The notes under the pieces were generated by a model. The model was not told the origin of the DNA, did not search any database, and saw only the letters and a list, made by a program, of their open reading frames with translations. A stretch of 15,258 nt of DNA from Puniceicoccales bacterium (lineage in GTDB: Bacteria; Verrucomicrobiota; Verrucomicrobiia; Opitutales; UBA953), in NCBI GenBank assembly GCA_031289285.1, contig JAITPT010000135.1:1-15258 (forward strand), in the 5' to 3' direction. Of the stretch, positions 7,510 through 14,096 are shown piece by piece. A program made the position numbers and the translations under genes. Positions within the stretch are counted from its first letter, which is position 1. Every line of letters starts with the position of its first letter.

Positions 7510-7565
7510 GCGGGATGCGGGAGGGGGCGAGGGAAAGTTGCTTGGACAAAACGGCGGCGTTTTTT

Positions 7566-7572
7566 AAGGTGG
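7566..7572 (+). promoter_or_regulatory. Ribosome binding site of aguA
   Basis: AAGGTGG lies 4 nt before the ATG at 7577, one mismatch from the ideal AAGGAGG. It is the clearest Shine-Dalgarno site in the window and supports the chosen aguA start. Confidence 0.7.
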
Positions 7573-7576
7573 CCGC

Positions 7577-8665
7577 ATGAGCTTTTCCGCACACGCCGCC
7601 ACACCTGCCGCCGACGCCACACCCGCCACCGACGCTGCGCCCACGCCGGGCGCACTTGGTTTCCAGATGCCGCCGGAATGGGCGGCGCAGAAGGCAGTGT
7701 GGCTTTCGTGGCCGTCGAACCCCGCTTTGTGGCCCGGACACTACGAGCACGTCGGCCCGAAGTTCGCAGAGTTTGCCGCAGCGATTTCCCGCTTCGAGCC
7801 AGTGCGCATCAATTGCGCACACCCGCTCCAAACTCTCGCGCTGCGCCAACTCAACGAGGCCCGCGCAGATATGTCCGTCGTCACGCTCTTCGACCACGCC
7901 ACCGACGATGTCTGGTGCCGCGACCACGGGCCGCTCTTTGTCAAAAACGCCGCCACGGGCGAAGTCGCAGTGACCGATTGGGAGTTTCGCGGATGGGGCG
8001 GCAAGTTCGGCGCGACTCTCGACAACCAAGTCCCGCGCCGTGTCGCCGACGCACTTGGGATGCGCTGCTTCACGACAGGGTTTGAGCTTGAAGGCGGCGC
8101 GATAGAAATCAACGGCGCGGGGCAATTGCTCACCACGGAGTCCGTCCAAAACAACCCCAATCGCGCCGCCGGTCGCGACGACACCGCATTTCGCGCCGCG
8201 CTGCGCGACTACCTTGGCGCGGAAGAAGTCCTCTGGCTGGGCGGTGGTCTCGCCAACGACGACACCGACGGCCACATTGACAACCTCGCCCGCTTTTTCC
8301 ACGCAGGCGGCATCGTGACCGCCGCGACAAGCGACCGCGCCAACCCGAATTACCGCGCCCTCGCGGAAAACGCAGCGCGTCTCCGTGCCATGCGCGGGCG
8401 CGACGGGCGGGCGTTCGAGATTGCCGAGTTGCCGCTGCCAGAGCCGTTCCGCATGGCGGAGCGCGACCTGCCGCCGAGCTACGCAAACTTTCTCATCGTG
8501 AACAACGGTGTCCTCGCGCCCGTCTATGCGCAGCCAAGCGACGACCGCGCTCTGGGCGTGCTGCGAGAGATTTTTCACGGACGGCGCGTCGTGGGGATTG
8601 ACTGCCGCGTCTTGCTCATCGAGGGCGGTGCCCTGCACTGCCTAAGCCAGCAAGAACCCGCATGA
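7577..8665 (+). CDS. aguA: Agmatine deiminase (porphyromonas-type PAD family)
   Basis: This 362-residue enzyme should hydrolyse agmatine to N-carbamoylputrescine and ammonia, a step of putrescine synthesis from arginine. It begins with the family's FxMPPEW..Q opening (29-38) and has the core motifs: VWCRDHGP (112-119) with Arg115/Asp116, LEGGAIEING (171-180), DDTDGHIDN (228-236) with His233, and the C-terminal GGALHCLSQQEP (350-361), where Cys355 should be the nucleophile. All expected catalytic residues are present. Residues 1-25 are an extra Ala/Thr/Pro-rich head, unlike a signal peptide; the good ribosome site supports keeping it. The usual partner, N-carbamoylputrescine amidohydrolase (aguB), is not in the window. 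Related peptidyl-arginine deiminases share these motifs, but the length and ending favour AguA. Confidence 0.92.
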   Translation: MSFSAHAATPAADATPATDAAPTPGALGFQMPPEWAAQKAVWLSWPSNPALWPGHYEHVGPKFAEFAAAISRFEPVRINCAHPLQTLALRQLNEARADMSVVTLFDHATDDVWCRDHGPLFVKNAATGEVAVTDWEFRGWGGKFGATLDNQVPRRVADALGMRCFTTGFELEGGAIEINGAGQLLTTESVQNNPNRAAGRDDTAFRAALRDYLGAEEVLWLGGGLANDDTDGHIDNLARFFHAGGIVTAATSDRANPNYRALAENAARLRAMRGRDGRAFEIAELPLPEPFRMAERDLPPSYANFLIVNNGVLAPVYAQPSDDRALGVLREIFHGRRVVGIDCRVLLIEGGALHCLSQQEPA

Positions 8666-8693
8666 GCAGGGGCGCACCCGCCCGCCACGCTCG

Positions 8694-8830
8694 CCGTGGT
8701 GGACTGTGGACAGAGTGGACTTTGTGGACAGAGTGGACTTCGAGGACAGGGCGAACTGCATTTCCCGTTCTTTCCCGTCCACTCCGTCCACGCTGTCCAC
8801 ACCGTCAACTCCGTCCACTGTCCACCACGG
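8694..8830. repeat. Large imperfect inverted repeat of GTGGAC 9-mers
   Basis: The left arm (8694-8747) and right arm (8777-8830) are 54 bp each and pair at about 44 of 54 positions, with a 29-nt loop between. Each arm is a series of roughly 9-bp units with GTGGAC as core (for example GTGGACAGA). It fills about half of the 275-nt aguA-queG gap. If transcribed it would fold into a long hairpin. There is no T-run, so it is not a standard terminator. No gene is visible in this gap. Confidence 0.85.
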
Positions 8831-8874
8831 CCACCCGCCACCCGCCACCACGGCCACTCGCCACCCGCCACCCG
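8822..8874. repeat. CCACCCG tandem repeat (7-bp and 23-bp periods)
   Basis: Two 23-bp units (8822-8844 and 8845-8867) each consist of CCACCACGG plus two CCACYCG heptamers and differ at one base. A further heptamer follows at 8868-8874. It overlaps the right arm of the GTGGAC inverted repeat. This is a simple tandem repeat of a kind prone to length change, and it lies about 65 nt before the queG start. Confidence 0.85.
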
Positions 8875-8940
8875 CCGTCCCGCGTCCCACTCGCGGTTCC
8901 AGACTCGTCATTTCTGCGCGGCGTTTTATCTCTCGCCACG

Positions 8941-10008
8941 ATGACACCCGACGAGACCAAGAACGCGCTTCGCGTGGCGGCGGCGGCTCACGGCTTCCAA
9001 GCGTTTGGCGTCGCCACTGTCGCCGCCCCTTTGCGCCGCGAATACTACCTGCGCTGGATTGCTGGCGGGCAAAACGCGGCGATGGGCTGGATGGAGCGCA
9101 ACAACGAGCGACGTCTGCGCCCCGAAAACTTTTTGCCGCAAGCGCGCTCAATCGTGATGCTCGGCCTGAACAGCCGACAGCCGCCACCTGCCCTCCCCTA
9201 CCGCGTCGCCAGCTACGCGCTCGGCGAGGATTACCACAACTTCATTTTCAAACGCCTCAAAAAACTCTGCGCCCTGATGCGCACTTGGGGCGGCGAACAA
9301 CGCCCGTGCGTGGACACCGCCCCCGTCATGGAGAAACCTATCGCCGAGCAAGCAGGGCTGGGCTGGCAGGGAAAAAACACACTCCTCGTCAACCGCGAAC
9401 ACGGCGCGTGGCTGTTGCTGGGGACGATTTTTACGACCCTCGAACTCCCGCCCGACGCGCCGGAACGCAACAACTGCGGCCTCTGCTCGCGCTGCGCCGA
9501 CGCCTGCCCGACGGGCGCACTCGCCGACCCCTACCGCCTCGACGCCCGCCGTTGCCTCGCCTACCTCACCGTCGAGCACACGGGCGATTTCCCGCCAGAG
9601 TTTCGCGAAGCGGCAGGCAATCGGCTCTTCGGCTGCGACACCTGCGCCGATGTCTGCCCGTGGAACCGCCGCGCCGCCGACGCCACCGAGGAGAAGCTCC
9701 GCCCGCGTCCGCTGCCGCCCGACCTGCGCGATTCGCTCGCGTGGACGCCGCAGGAGTATGACGCACGTTTCGCCGGCACACCGTTAAAACGCCTCGGTCT
9801 CGCCCGTTGGCTGCGCAATGCCTGCGTCGTCCTCGGCAACACCGGCACCGCACTCGACCTCCCCGCTCTCGAAAAACTCGCCGCCGCCAGCGACCCCGCC
9901 GCCGCCCCCGCCATCGCCAGCCACGCCGCTTGGGCAATCGCAAAAATCAAAGCGAGAGCCGCCGCGCCCGATGTGCCCGCCGCACCTGCCACGCCGGACG
10001 GCGGCTGA
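8941..10008 (+). CDS. queG: Epoxyqueuosine reductase QueG
   Basis: This 355-residue iron-sulfur and cobalamin enzyme performs the last step of queuosine synthesis, reducing epoxyqueuosine at the wobble base of GUN-anticodon tRNAs. Visible features are a QueG-type N-terminal domain, the catalytic-Asp segment CVDTAPVMEKPIAEQAGLGW (Asp125) and NTLLVNREHGAWLLLG. Two [4Fe-4S] sites follow: CGLCSRCADACP (Cys179, 182, 185, 189) and RCLAYLTVEH plus CDTCADVCPWN (Cys205, 232, 235, 239). The C-terminal helical region (about 270-342) fits the HEAT-like tRNA-binding part. The start is placed at 8941 because homology begins there; the same frame runs upstream to 8662, but that stretch is only repeat translation. 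No Shine-Dalgarno is seen. Other queuosine genes are absent. Confidence 0.96.
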   Translation: MTPDETKNALRVAAAAHGFQAFGVATVAAPLRREYYLRWIAGGQNAAMGWMERNNERRLRPENFLPQARSIVMLGLNSRQPPPALPYRVASYALGEDYHNFIFKRLKKLCALMRTWGGEQRPCVDTAPVMEKPIAEQAGLGWQGKNTLLVNREHGAWLLLGTIFTTLELPPDAPERNNCGLCSRCADACPTGALADPYRLDARRCLAYLTVEHTGDFPPEFREAAGNRLFGCDTCADVCPWNRRAADATEEKLRPRPLPPDLRDSLAWTPQEYDARFAGTPLKRLGLARWLRNACVVLGNTGTALDLPALEKLAAASDPAAAPAIASHAAWAIAKIKARAAAPDVPAAPATPDGG

Positions 10009-10086
10009 TGTTCAGACGTCCGCCAGCGCGGGTGCGCCTTTCCCCGCTTGCGCCGCCGTCGGTTTTTTTGTTCCCTGCGCGCCAAT

Positions 10087-11625
10087 ATGTCAGACGCCGC
10101 CAACGCCGCCAATGCCGCCCCGTCAACCACTGCCTACGAACACGTCATCGGGCTGGAAATCCATGTTCAGCTGAAAACCCGCGCCAAAGTTTTTGCGCCT
10201 GCGCCCTACCTCTACGGCGGCACAGACGTGGTGAAAGACCCAAAGGCCGTCGCGCCCAACACGCTGATTGACCCCGTGGTGCTCGCGCTGCCCGGCGCGT
10301 TGCCCGTGCTCAACCGCGCCGCCCTCGAGCAATCCGTCCGCTTCGGCCTGCTCACCAAAGCGCAAATCCCCGCCGTCTGCGCGTGGGACCGCAAAAATTA
10401 TTTTTACCCAGACAGCCCGAAAAATTACCAGCTCACCCAAAAAGACCGTCCCGTGACACTCGGCGGCGAGGTCGAAATCGAGCTTGCCGGCCCCGCACGC
10501 AACATCATGGGCGAGCACAAAGTCATCCGCCTCAACCACGCGCATTTGGAGGAAGACGTCGGCAAACTCACCCACGCCGGTAGCGGTTCGCTCGTGGACT
10601 ACAACCGCGCCGGTGCCGCGCTCCTCGAAATCGTCACCGAGCCGGATTTGCGCTCCTCCGCCGAGGCAGCCGCACTCCTCGACGCGCTGCGGATGCTGCT
10701 CGTCGCGGCAGGCATCGCCGACTGCGACATGGAGAAGGGCCAGATGCGTTGCGACGCCAACGTGAGCATCCGCAAACGCGGCGAGACAGTGCTCAACACG
10801 CGCACCGAGATGAAAAATCTGAACTCTATTTCAGGCGTCAAAAACGCCATCGAATACGAGGCCGCCCGCCAGATACGCGAGGTAGAGGCAGGCCGCACCA
10901 TCCGGCAAGAGACCCGCGGCTGGAACGCCGAAACTGGCCGCACCTACCCGCTGCGCGGCAAAGAGGACGCCCACGATTACCGTTATTTTCCCGACCCCGA
11001 TTTGATGCCCGTGAAGGTCTCGGAGGAGGACGTTTCGCGTCTCGCCGCCACGCTGCCTGAACGCCCCTTCGACCGCCAACGCCGCTACATCGAGCAATAC
11101 AAACTGCCCTTCACGGTGACATCGGTTTTTGTGCCCGACCGCCCGCTTTGCGAATACTTCGAGGCCGCCCTCGCCGCCGCGCCAACCGCCAATCCGCAGA
11201 GTGTCGCCAACCTCGTCGCCAATGAATTGCTGGGTGCTCTGGCAGCAGCGACGGCGGCGGAAATGACGTGGCCGCCGCCAGTGGCACCTGCGCAACTCGC
11301 CGCTCTCGCGCAGCTCGCCGACAGCGGGGCCATTTCCAAACAACAAGCGCGAGAAGTTTTCGCAGAGATGTTTGCCACGGGCAAAGGTGCCGCCGCCATC
11401 GTTGACGCCAAGGGTCTGCGCCAAAACAGCGACACAGGCGAAATCGAGGACATCATCCGCAGTGTGCTGGCGCAGCCCGCCTCGGGGAGTGCCGTAGCGG
11501 AGTTCAAATCGGGCAACGAAAAGGCGCTCAACTCCCTAAAAGGCCCCATAATGAAAGCCTCCAAAGGCAAGGCCAACCCCAAGCTCGTTGACGAGATTTT
11601 GCGCCAGCTGATAAGTGCCGCATAA
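10087..11625 (+). CDS. gatB: Aspartyl/glutamyl-tRNA amidotransferase subunit B
   Basis: This 512-residue protein is the kinase/transamidase subunit of GatCAB, which turns Glu-tRNA(Gln) and Asp-tRNA(Asn) into the amidated forms. Family signatures are plain: VIGLEIHVQL (20-29), NYFYPDSPKNYQLTQ (104-118), HLEEDVGKLTH (153-163), DYNRAGAALLEIVTEPDLRS (171-190), GQMRCDANVSIR (218-229), TRTEMKNLNS (238-247) and HDYRYFPDPDLMPV (296-309). The YqeY-like tail domain occupies about 360-512. ATG 10087 is preferred to an in-frame ATG at 10048, which would add a basic stretch outside the family. The CPVC motif seen near the N-terminus of many GatB proteins is DPVV here (62-65). It lies 78 nt after queG on the same strand; gatA and gatC are not present. 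A possible co-transcript with queG is inferred. Confidence 0.97.
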   Translation: MSDAANAANAAPSTTAYEHVIGLEIHVQLKTRAKVFAPAPYLYGGTDVVKDPKAVAPNTLIDPVVLALPGALPVLNRAALEQSVRFGLLTKAQIPAVCAWDRKNYFYPDSPKNYQLTQKDRPVTLGGEVEIELAGPARNIMGEHKVIRLNHAHLEEDVGKLTHAGSGSLVDYNRAGAALLEIVTEPDLRSSAEAAALLDALRMLLVAAGIADCDMEKGQMRCDANVSIRKRGETVLNTRTEMKNLNSISGVKNAIEYEAARQIREVEAGRTIRQETRGWNAETGRTYPLRGKEDAHDYRYFPDPDLMPVKVSEEDVSRLAATLPERPFDRQRRYIEQYKLPFTVTSVFVPDRPLCEYFEAALAAAPTANPQSVANLVANELLGALAAATAAEMTWPPPVAPAQLAALAQLADSGAISKQQAREVFAEMFATGKGAAAIVDAKGLRQNSDTGEIEDIIRSVLAQPASGSAVAEFKSGNEKALNSLKGPIMKASKGKANPKLVDEILRQLISAA

Positions 11626-11665
11626 CCCTAAGAACGGCAGTTCAGCAGGGCGGGCGGTTTCTGTG

Positions 11666-12667
11666 TTAAAAACGAATACCGAAAGACAGGCCGATTTTTA
11701 CGCCGGAGAGGTCGTGTTTCTGGCGAATTTTGTGCATAGTTCCGTCCGGCATTTTTGTGCTAAAATCCAAGTTCACATCTGTCGCTCCATAGACCGAAAC
11801 ACCTAAGGAGAGATAAGAAGACCACCCGTGATTTGGCGTAAAATACCACGTTAGCCCAGCGTTCACTCCGTATAAAAAGAACGAGTTTGTATCGCTCCCC
11901 ATACGAGACGGAAGGTTCACAACTTTAGGGCGCAAAGCAACGTCTGTGAACAGCGTCCCCATGCCCACTGCCGGCCCGATACGCAAACCCAAACCGAGAG
12001 TAGGATACCACTCGTATTCACATGCAACCATGAAGGTAACGAGCGTATGCTCAGTGACCGCCCGCCCGTAGCCGTCCGCATCTGGCGAGTTGATGTCGTC
12101 GAGATAGGTGTATGTATTTTTGGTGTAGGTATCCCAATCACCATCTTCATCCTGATATTCAATTTCTCGGCTCTCTTTGTGATACGCAAAACGGTAGCCA
12201 TCCACCGATTGCTCGGAACCGGAACCTGCCGCAAAGAAAAATCCGCCAGCAAGTTTTAAGCGCAAGCGAGGAGCAAAGTAAAAACCACCCGCAATTTCCC
12301 CGCCAACCAGCCCAATATGACTCACATAACCACTCACCCCCGCATCATAAAAGAAGCGTCGAGAATCCAAGGGCGGCCAATTATTGACCTCAAAATCAGG
12401 AGCATCAAAGGTGTCAACGAAGGACACAGGCGCGGCGGAGGTGGGTGCGGAGGCGGAGGTGGGTGCGGCGGAGGTGGTGGTGGCGGGTGCGGCGGTGGTG
12501 GCGGGTGCGGAGGTGGTGGCGGGTGCGGAGGAGGTGGCGGAGGTGGAGGAGTCAGATGACGCGGGTGCGGGTGCGCCGGGTGGGTTGGCGGGTGGGCTGG
12601 CATTGGCAGTTGCGGCGACAAGAAAAAACACTGCGGCGGGTAAGCCAACGGAAAGGGACTTTTGCAT
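11666..12667 (-). CDS. Putative outer-membrane beta-barrel protein
   Basis: This 333-residue protein starts with a signal peptide (MQKSLSVGLPAAVFFLVAATANA, 1-23). Residues 24-81 are a low-complexity Ala/Pro/Ser/Thr linker with near-perfect hexapeptide repeats of the SAPATT kind. From about 105 the sequence alternates hydrophobic and polar residues with many Gly and aromatic residues, as in barrel strands (YVSHIGLVGGEIAGGFYFAPRLRLKLAGGFFFA; LGLGLRIGPAVGMGTLF; WSSYLSLGVSVYGATDVNLDF), and it ends KIGLSFGIRF with the C-terminal Phe typical of BAM substrates. Acidic, Tyr-rich stretches (about 165-200) could be an external loop. The start at 12667 gives a proper signal peptide; the in-frame ATG at 12703 would add 12 residues. 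It converges on gatB with a 40-nt gap. The family and ligand are not recognised. Confidence 0.75.
   Translation of the reverse strand: MQKSLSVGLPAAVFFLVAATANASPPANPPGAPAPASSDSSTSATSSAPATTSAPATTAAPATTTSAAPTSASAPTSAAPVSFVDTFDAPDFEVNNWPPLDSRRFFYDAGVSGYVSHIGLVGGEIAGGFYFAPRLRLKLAGGFFFAAGSGSEQSVDGYRFAYHKESREIEYQDEDGDWDTYTKNTYTYLDDINSPDADGYGRAVTEHTLVTFMVACEYEWYPTLGLGLRIGPAVGMGTLFTDVALRPKVVNLPSRMGSDTNSFFLYGVNAGLTWYFTPNHGWSSYLSLGVSVYGATDVNLDFSTKMPDGTMHKIRQKHDLSGVKIGLSFGIRF
12476..12529. repeat. Three 18-bp tandem units in the barrel-protein linker
   Basis: Units at 12476-12493, 12494-12511 and 12512-12529 read GGTGGTGGCGGGTGCGG plus C or A. Each encodes six residues (APATT plus Ser or Ala) on the minus strand. 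More degenerate GGTGGGTGCGG-type repeats surround them from about 12437 to 12556. Unit gain or loss would keep frame and change linker length. Confidence 0.85.
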
Positions 12668-12724
12668 CACACCTAAGACCCAAGCAAGTGACGACAGTTC
12701 CACGCTTCACGTGGTCGTGGCCGA

Positions 12725-12762
12725 AAAAAAACGACCCGCGTTTTCACGCGAATCGTTTTTTT
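12725..12762 (-). terminator. Long hairpin terminator after the lipoprotein gene
   Basis: Outer arms AAAAAAACGA (12725-12734) and TCGTTTTTTT (12753-12762) pair perfectly over 10 bp. After a 2x2 internal mismatch, CGCGT (12737-12741) pairs with ACGCG (12746-12750) around TTTC. Read on the minus strand it ends in a run of eight T, so it should stop transcripts from the lipoprotein gene. It lies 33 nt after that stop and 57 nt before the barrel-protein start. It could also work in the plus direction. Confidence 0.85.
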
Positions 12763-12794
12763 GGTTGTATCGGAAAAACGCTCTATGGCGTTTG

Positions 12795-13226
12795 TCATTT
12801 CTTGGCTTCAGGCGTCGTCTTGACTCTGACGATTGGGTCGCCTTCGACAATGTATCCCCCCTGTGCGTAGAGAATGGCTGACCACCCCCTCCAAGAAATG
12901 ACAACATTGGACAGACCAACGCAGTCAGGATATTTCTCGATAGCCCTGTCCGTAGCGGTTTTGAAGTTACTTATACCGGTTGGGATACCGAGAATGAAGT
13001 GGCAAATGTCTTCGCCAACAACGCGACGAGGTTCTACCTTATAGGTTGGATTGTTTTCTAAATCCATGTTTTTGGTGCTGGTTATCGTGAAGTCCGCAAT
13101 TCGGGTCGTGCAACCCGAGAGCAGAAGACCGGCAGCGAGCACGGCGGAGGCTTTGCCAATGGCGCAGCCTATGAATGGACGGCGCGCAGAAGCGCACGTC
13201 GTGTGTGTGTTTTGTGTGTGACTCAT
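12795..13226 (-). CDS. Small predicted lipoprotein, function unknown
   Basis: This 143-residue protein has an unusually long N-region (MSHTQNTHTTCASARRPFIGCAIG in part), a hydrophobic stretch and the lipobox LLSGC, so Cys39 should be lipidated. The mature part opens TTRIADFTITSTKNMDLE; the rest is small and mixed (GISNFKTATDRAIEKY at 84-99, then GLSNVVISWRGW...AQGGYIVEGDPIVRV). The late part faintly recalls small TRL-like lipoproteins, but I would not assign a family. The start at 13226 is preferred because its promoter lies about 20 nt upstream of the expected mRNA start; an ATG at 13256 would sit inside the -10 area. The first codons are CA-rich (SHTQNTHTT) and no Shine-Dalgarno is seen. 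It is divergent from an XRE-type regulator that may control it. Confidence 0.75.
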   Translation of the reverse strand: MSHTQNTHTTCASARRPFIGCAIGKASAVLAAGLLLSGCTTRIADFTITSTKNMDLENNPTYKVEPRRVVGEDICHFILGIPTGISNFKTATDRAIEKYPDCVGLSNVVISWRGWSAILYAQGGYIVEGDPIVRVKTTPEAKK

Positions 13227-13253
13227 TGGTATGTTTGATGAGAAAGGGCATGG

Positions 13254-13281
13254 CATATAAATATATTTATATCCATGTCAA
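13254..13281 (-). promoter_or_regulatory. Sigma70-type promoter of the lipoprotein gene
   Basis: On the minus strand a perfect -35 box TTGACA (plus 13281-13276) is followed after 16 nt by TATATG (13259-13254). The expected transcript start is near 13247, giving a leader of about 20 nt to the ATG at 13226. The promoter is overlapped by the 18-bp palindrome at -10 and by the second dyad at -35, an arrangement suited to repression. Confidence 0.6.
13255..13272. promoter_or_regulatory. 18-bp perfect AT palindrome, candidate operator
   Basis: ATATAAATATATTTATAT equals its own reverse complement. It lies between the divergent lipoprotein and XRE genes and covers the lipoprotein -10 box. It also offers a TATAAA (13256-13261) as a plus-strand -10, though the nearest -35-like TTGATG (13235-13240) is only 15 nt away. 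Operator function is inferred from symmetry and position. Confidence 0.6.
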
Positions 13282-13292
13282 GCGTTCGCTTG
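13279..13292. promoter_or_regulatory. CAAGCG-TT-CGCTTG dyad, candidate XRE operator
   Basis: Six-base perfect arms flank a 2-nt centre. The dyad touches the lipoprotein -35 box and ends 13 nt before the XRE start codon, so one bound dimer could block both genes. XRE regulators commonly bind such short dyads next to their own gene. Confidence 0.55.
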
Positions 13293-13305
13293 GAAAAATT
13301 GCGGT

Positions 13306-13575
13306 ATGCGTTTGACTCAGGAGACGACGGTTTTTTGCACGGCACTTGGTCGCGAGTTGCACCGAAGGCGCGTCGCGGCGAGCTTGAGCTTGAACCGACT
13401 GGCGGAGATGTCTGGGCTTTCGCAGCCGATGATTGGTTTCATCGAAAAGGGAACGAGTGTGCCTACGGTTGCTTCGCTTTACCGGATTGCGCGAGCACTG
13501 GGAGTTGGCGTCGGGGAAATCGTCGCTGCCGTGGACGCTGCCGTGGCGGAGGCCCGCCAAAACACAAGGGCGTAG
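13306..13575 (+). CDS. Small XRE-type HTH transcriptional regulator
   Basis: This 89-residue protein is nearly all one DNA-binding domain. Residues about 11-70 form the Cro/CI-like five-helix fold: LGRELHRRRVAASLSLNRLA, then the helix-turn-helix around LAEMSGLSQPMIGFIEKGTS (32-51), and PTVASLYRIARALGV (53-67). The tail (about 70-89) is Ala-rich and helical, perhaps for dimerisation. No effector or protease domain exists. It is divergent from the lipoprotein gene, with two palindromes between them, so autoregulation and control of the lipoprotein are plausible but unproved. It is not next to a visible toxin gene, so an antitoxin role has no support. No Shine-Dalgarno is visible. Confidence 0.88.
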   Translation: MRLTQETTVFCTALGRELHRRRVAASLSLNRLAEMSGLSQPMIGFIEKGTSVPTVASLYRIARALGVGVGEIVAAVDAAVAEARQNTRA

Positions 13576-13609
13576 AAGGACGTGGCATTTTCTGCCGTCG
13601 CAATACACC

Positions 13610-13669
13610 ATGTCCGATTCCCCCTCCGTTCCAGCTCGACCGCCAACGCCGCAAAATATCCCGAAGTAA
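13610..13669 (+). other. Possible 19-residue ORF or truncated gene start
   Basis: ATG at 13610 opens a short frame, MSDSPSVPARPPTPQNIPK, that stops at the edge of the repeat array. It could be a remnant of a gene 5' end cut by the repeats, or chance. No ribosome site is visible. It lies 34 nt after the XRE gene. Confidence 0.15.
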
Positions 13670-13670
13670 A

Positions 13671-13687
13671 AAAGTGCCTGGCACTTT
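13671..13687. repeat. REP-like palindrome AAAGTGCCTGGCACTTT
   Basis: Two 8-base arms flank a single T. It marks the left edge of the tandem array. At the next two boundaries only the right half (TGGCACTTTATT) is kept, preceded by AAAAAGGGTC. Short palindromes of this type are often dispersed in bacterial genomes. Confidence 0.7.
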
Positions 13688-14017
13688 ATTGGAGCGGCGG
13701 GGTGTAAAGGGCGGGCGGCACGGGTGGTGTGTTGTGTGTGTGGTCACCGGATTTGAAGAAGCGTAAGCGCGAAGTTGTGAGGTGGGGGGCGCAGCGAAAA
13801 AAGGCAGTCAGCCCGACCTGCAAGCGAAAAAGGGTCTGGCACTTTATTGGGGCGGCGGGGTGTAAAGGGTGGGCGGCACGGGTAGCGTGTTGTGTGTGTG
13901 GACACCGAATTTGAAGAAGCGTAAACGCGAAGTTGTGAGGTGGGGGGGCGCAGCGAAAAAAGGCAGTCAGCCAGACCTGCAAGCGAAAAAGGGTCTGGCA
14001 CTTTATTGGGGCGGCGG
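13678..14017. repeat. Tandem array of a ~158-bp intergenic unit
   Basis: Unit 1 is 13678-13835 (158 bp), unit 2 is 13836-13994 (159 bp, one extra G in a G-run) and a partial third copy is 13995-14017. Units 1 and 2 differ at about eight substitutions and that one indel. Each starts CTGGCACTTTATTGG and ends GCGAAAAAGGGT. Frames crossing the array on either strand are repetitive and lack a recognisable protein, so it looks non-coding. The rest of the 13576-14096 gap shows no gene; the copies stop abruptly before GAGCATATTC at 14017. Confidence 0.92.
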
Positions 14018-14096
14018 AGCATATTCAAAAGCGGATTTTGGGACAAGATGCGGTTTTTGGGGTAAAATGGCGAAGAAACGAGATTTTTTCAGGAAA

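Noticed and set aside
5285..8638. Very long minus-strand open frame (1117 codons)
   Set aside because: It runs antisense through degP, its terminator and aguA, all supported by strong motifs. Its translation is Arg/His/Ala-rich without a recognisable domain. It is a product of GC-biased codon use.
8662..8940. In-frame upstream extension of queG
   Set aside because: It merely translates the GTGGAC and CCACCCG repeats; QueG homology begins at the ATG at 8941.
10009..10086. Possible terminator between queG and gatB
   Set aside because: A weak GCGGG/CCCGC pairing and a later T-run (near 10065) are not adjacent in the way a Rho-independent terminator needs.
12700..12714. CCACG-CTTCA-CGTGG hairpin before the barrel-protein gene
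   Set aside because: Only 5-bp arms; too short to call an operator or attenuator without conservation data.
13678..14017. CRISPR array
   Set aside because: Units are about 158 bp and nearly identical throughout, with no short repeat plus variable spacer pattern and no cas genes.
13686..14046. Repetitive minus-strand frames of about 100 codons across the tandem array
   Set aside because: They arise from the 158/159-bp repeat; one copy boundary breaks the frame period and no protein family is recognisable.
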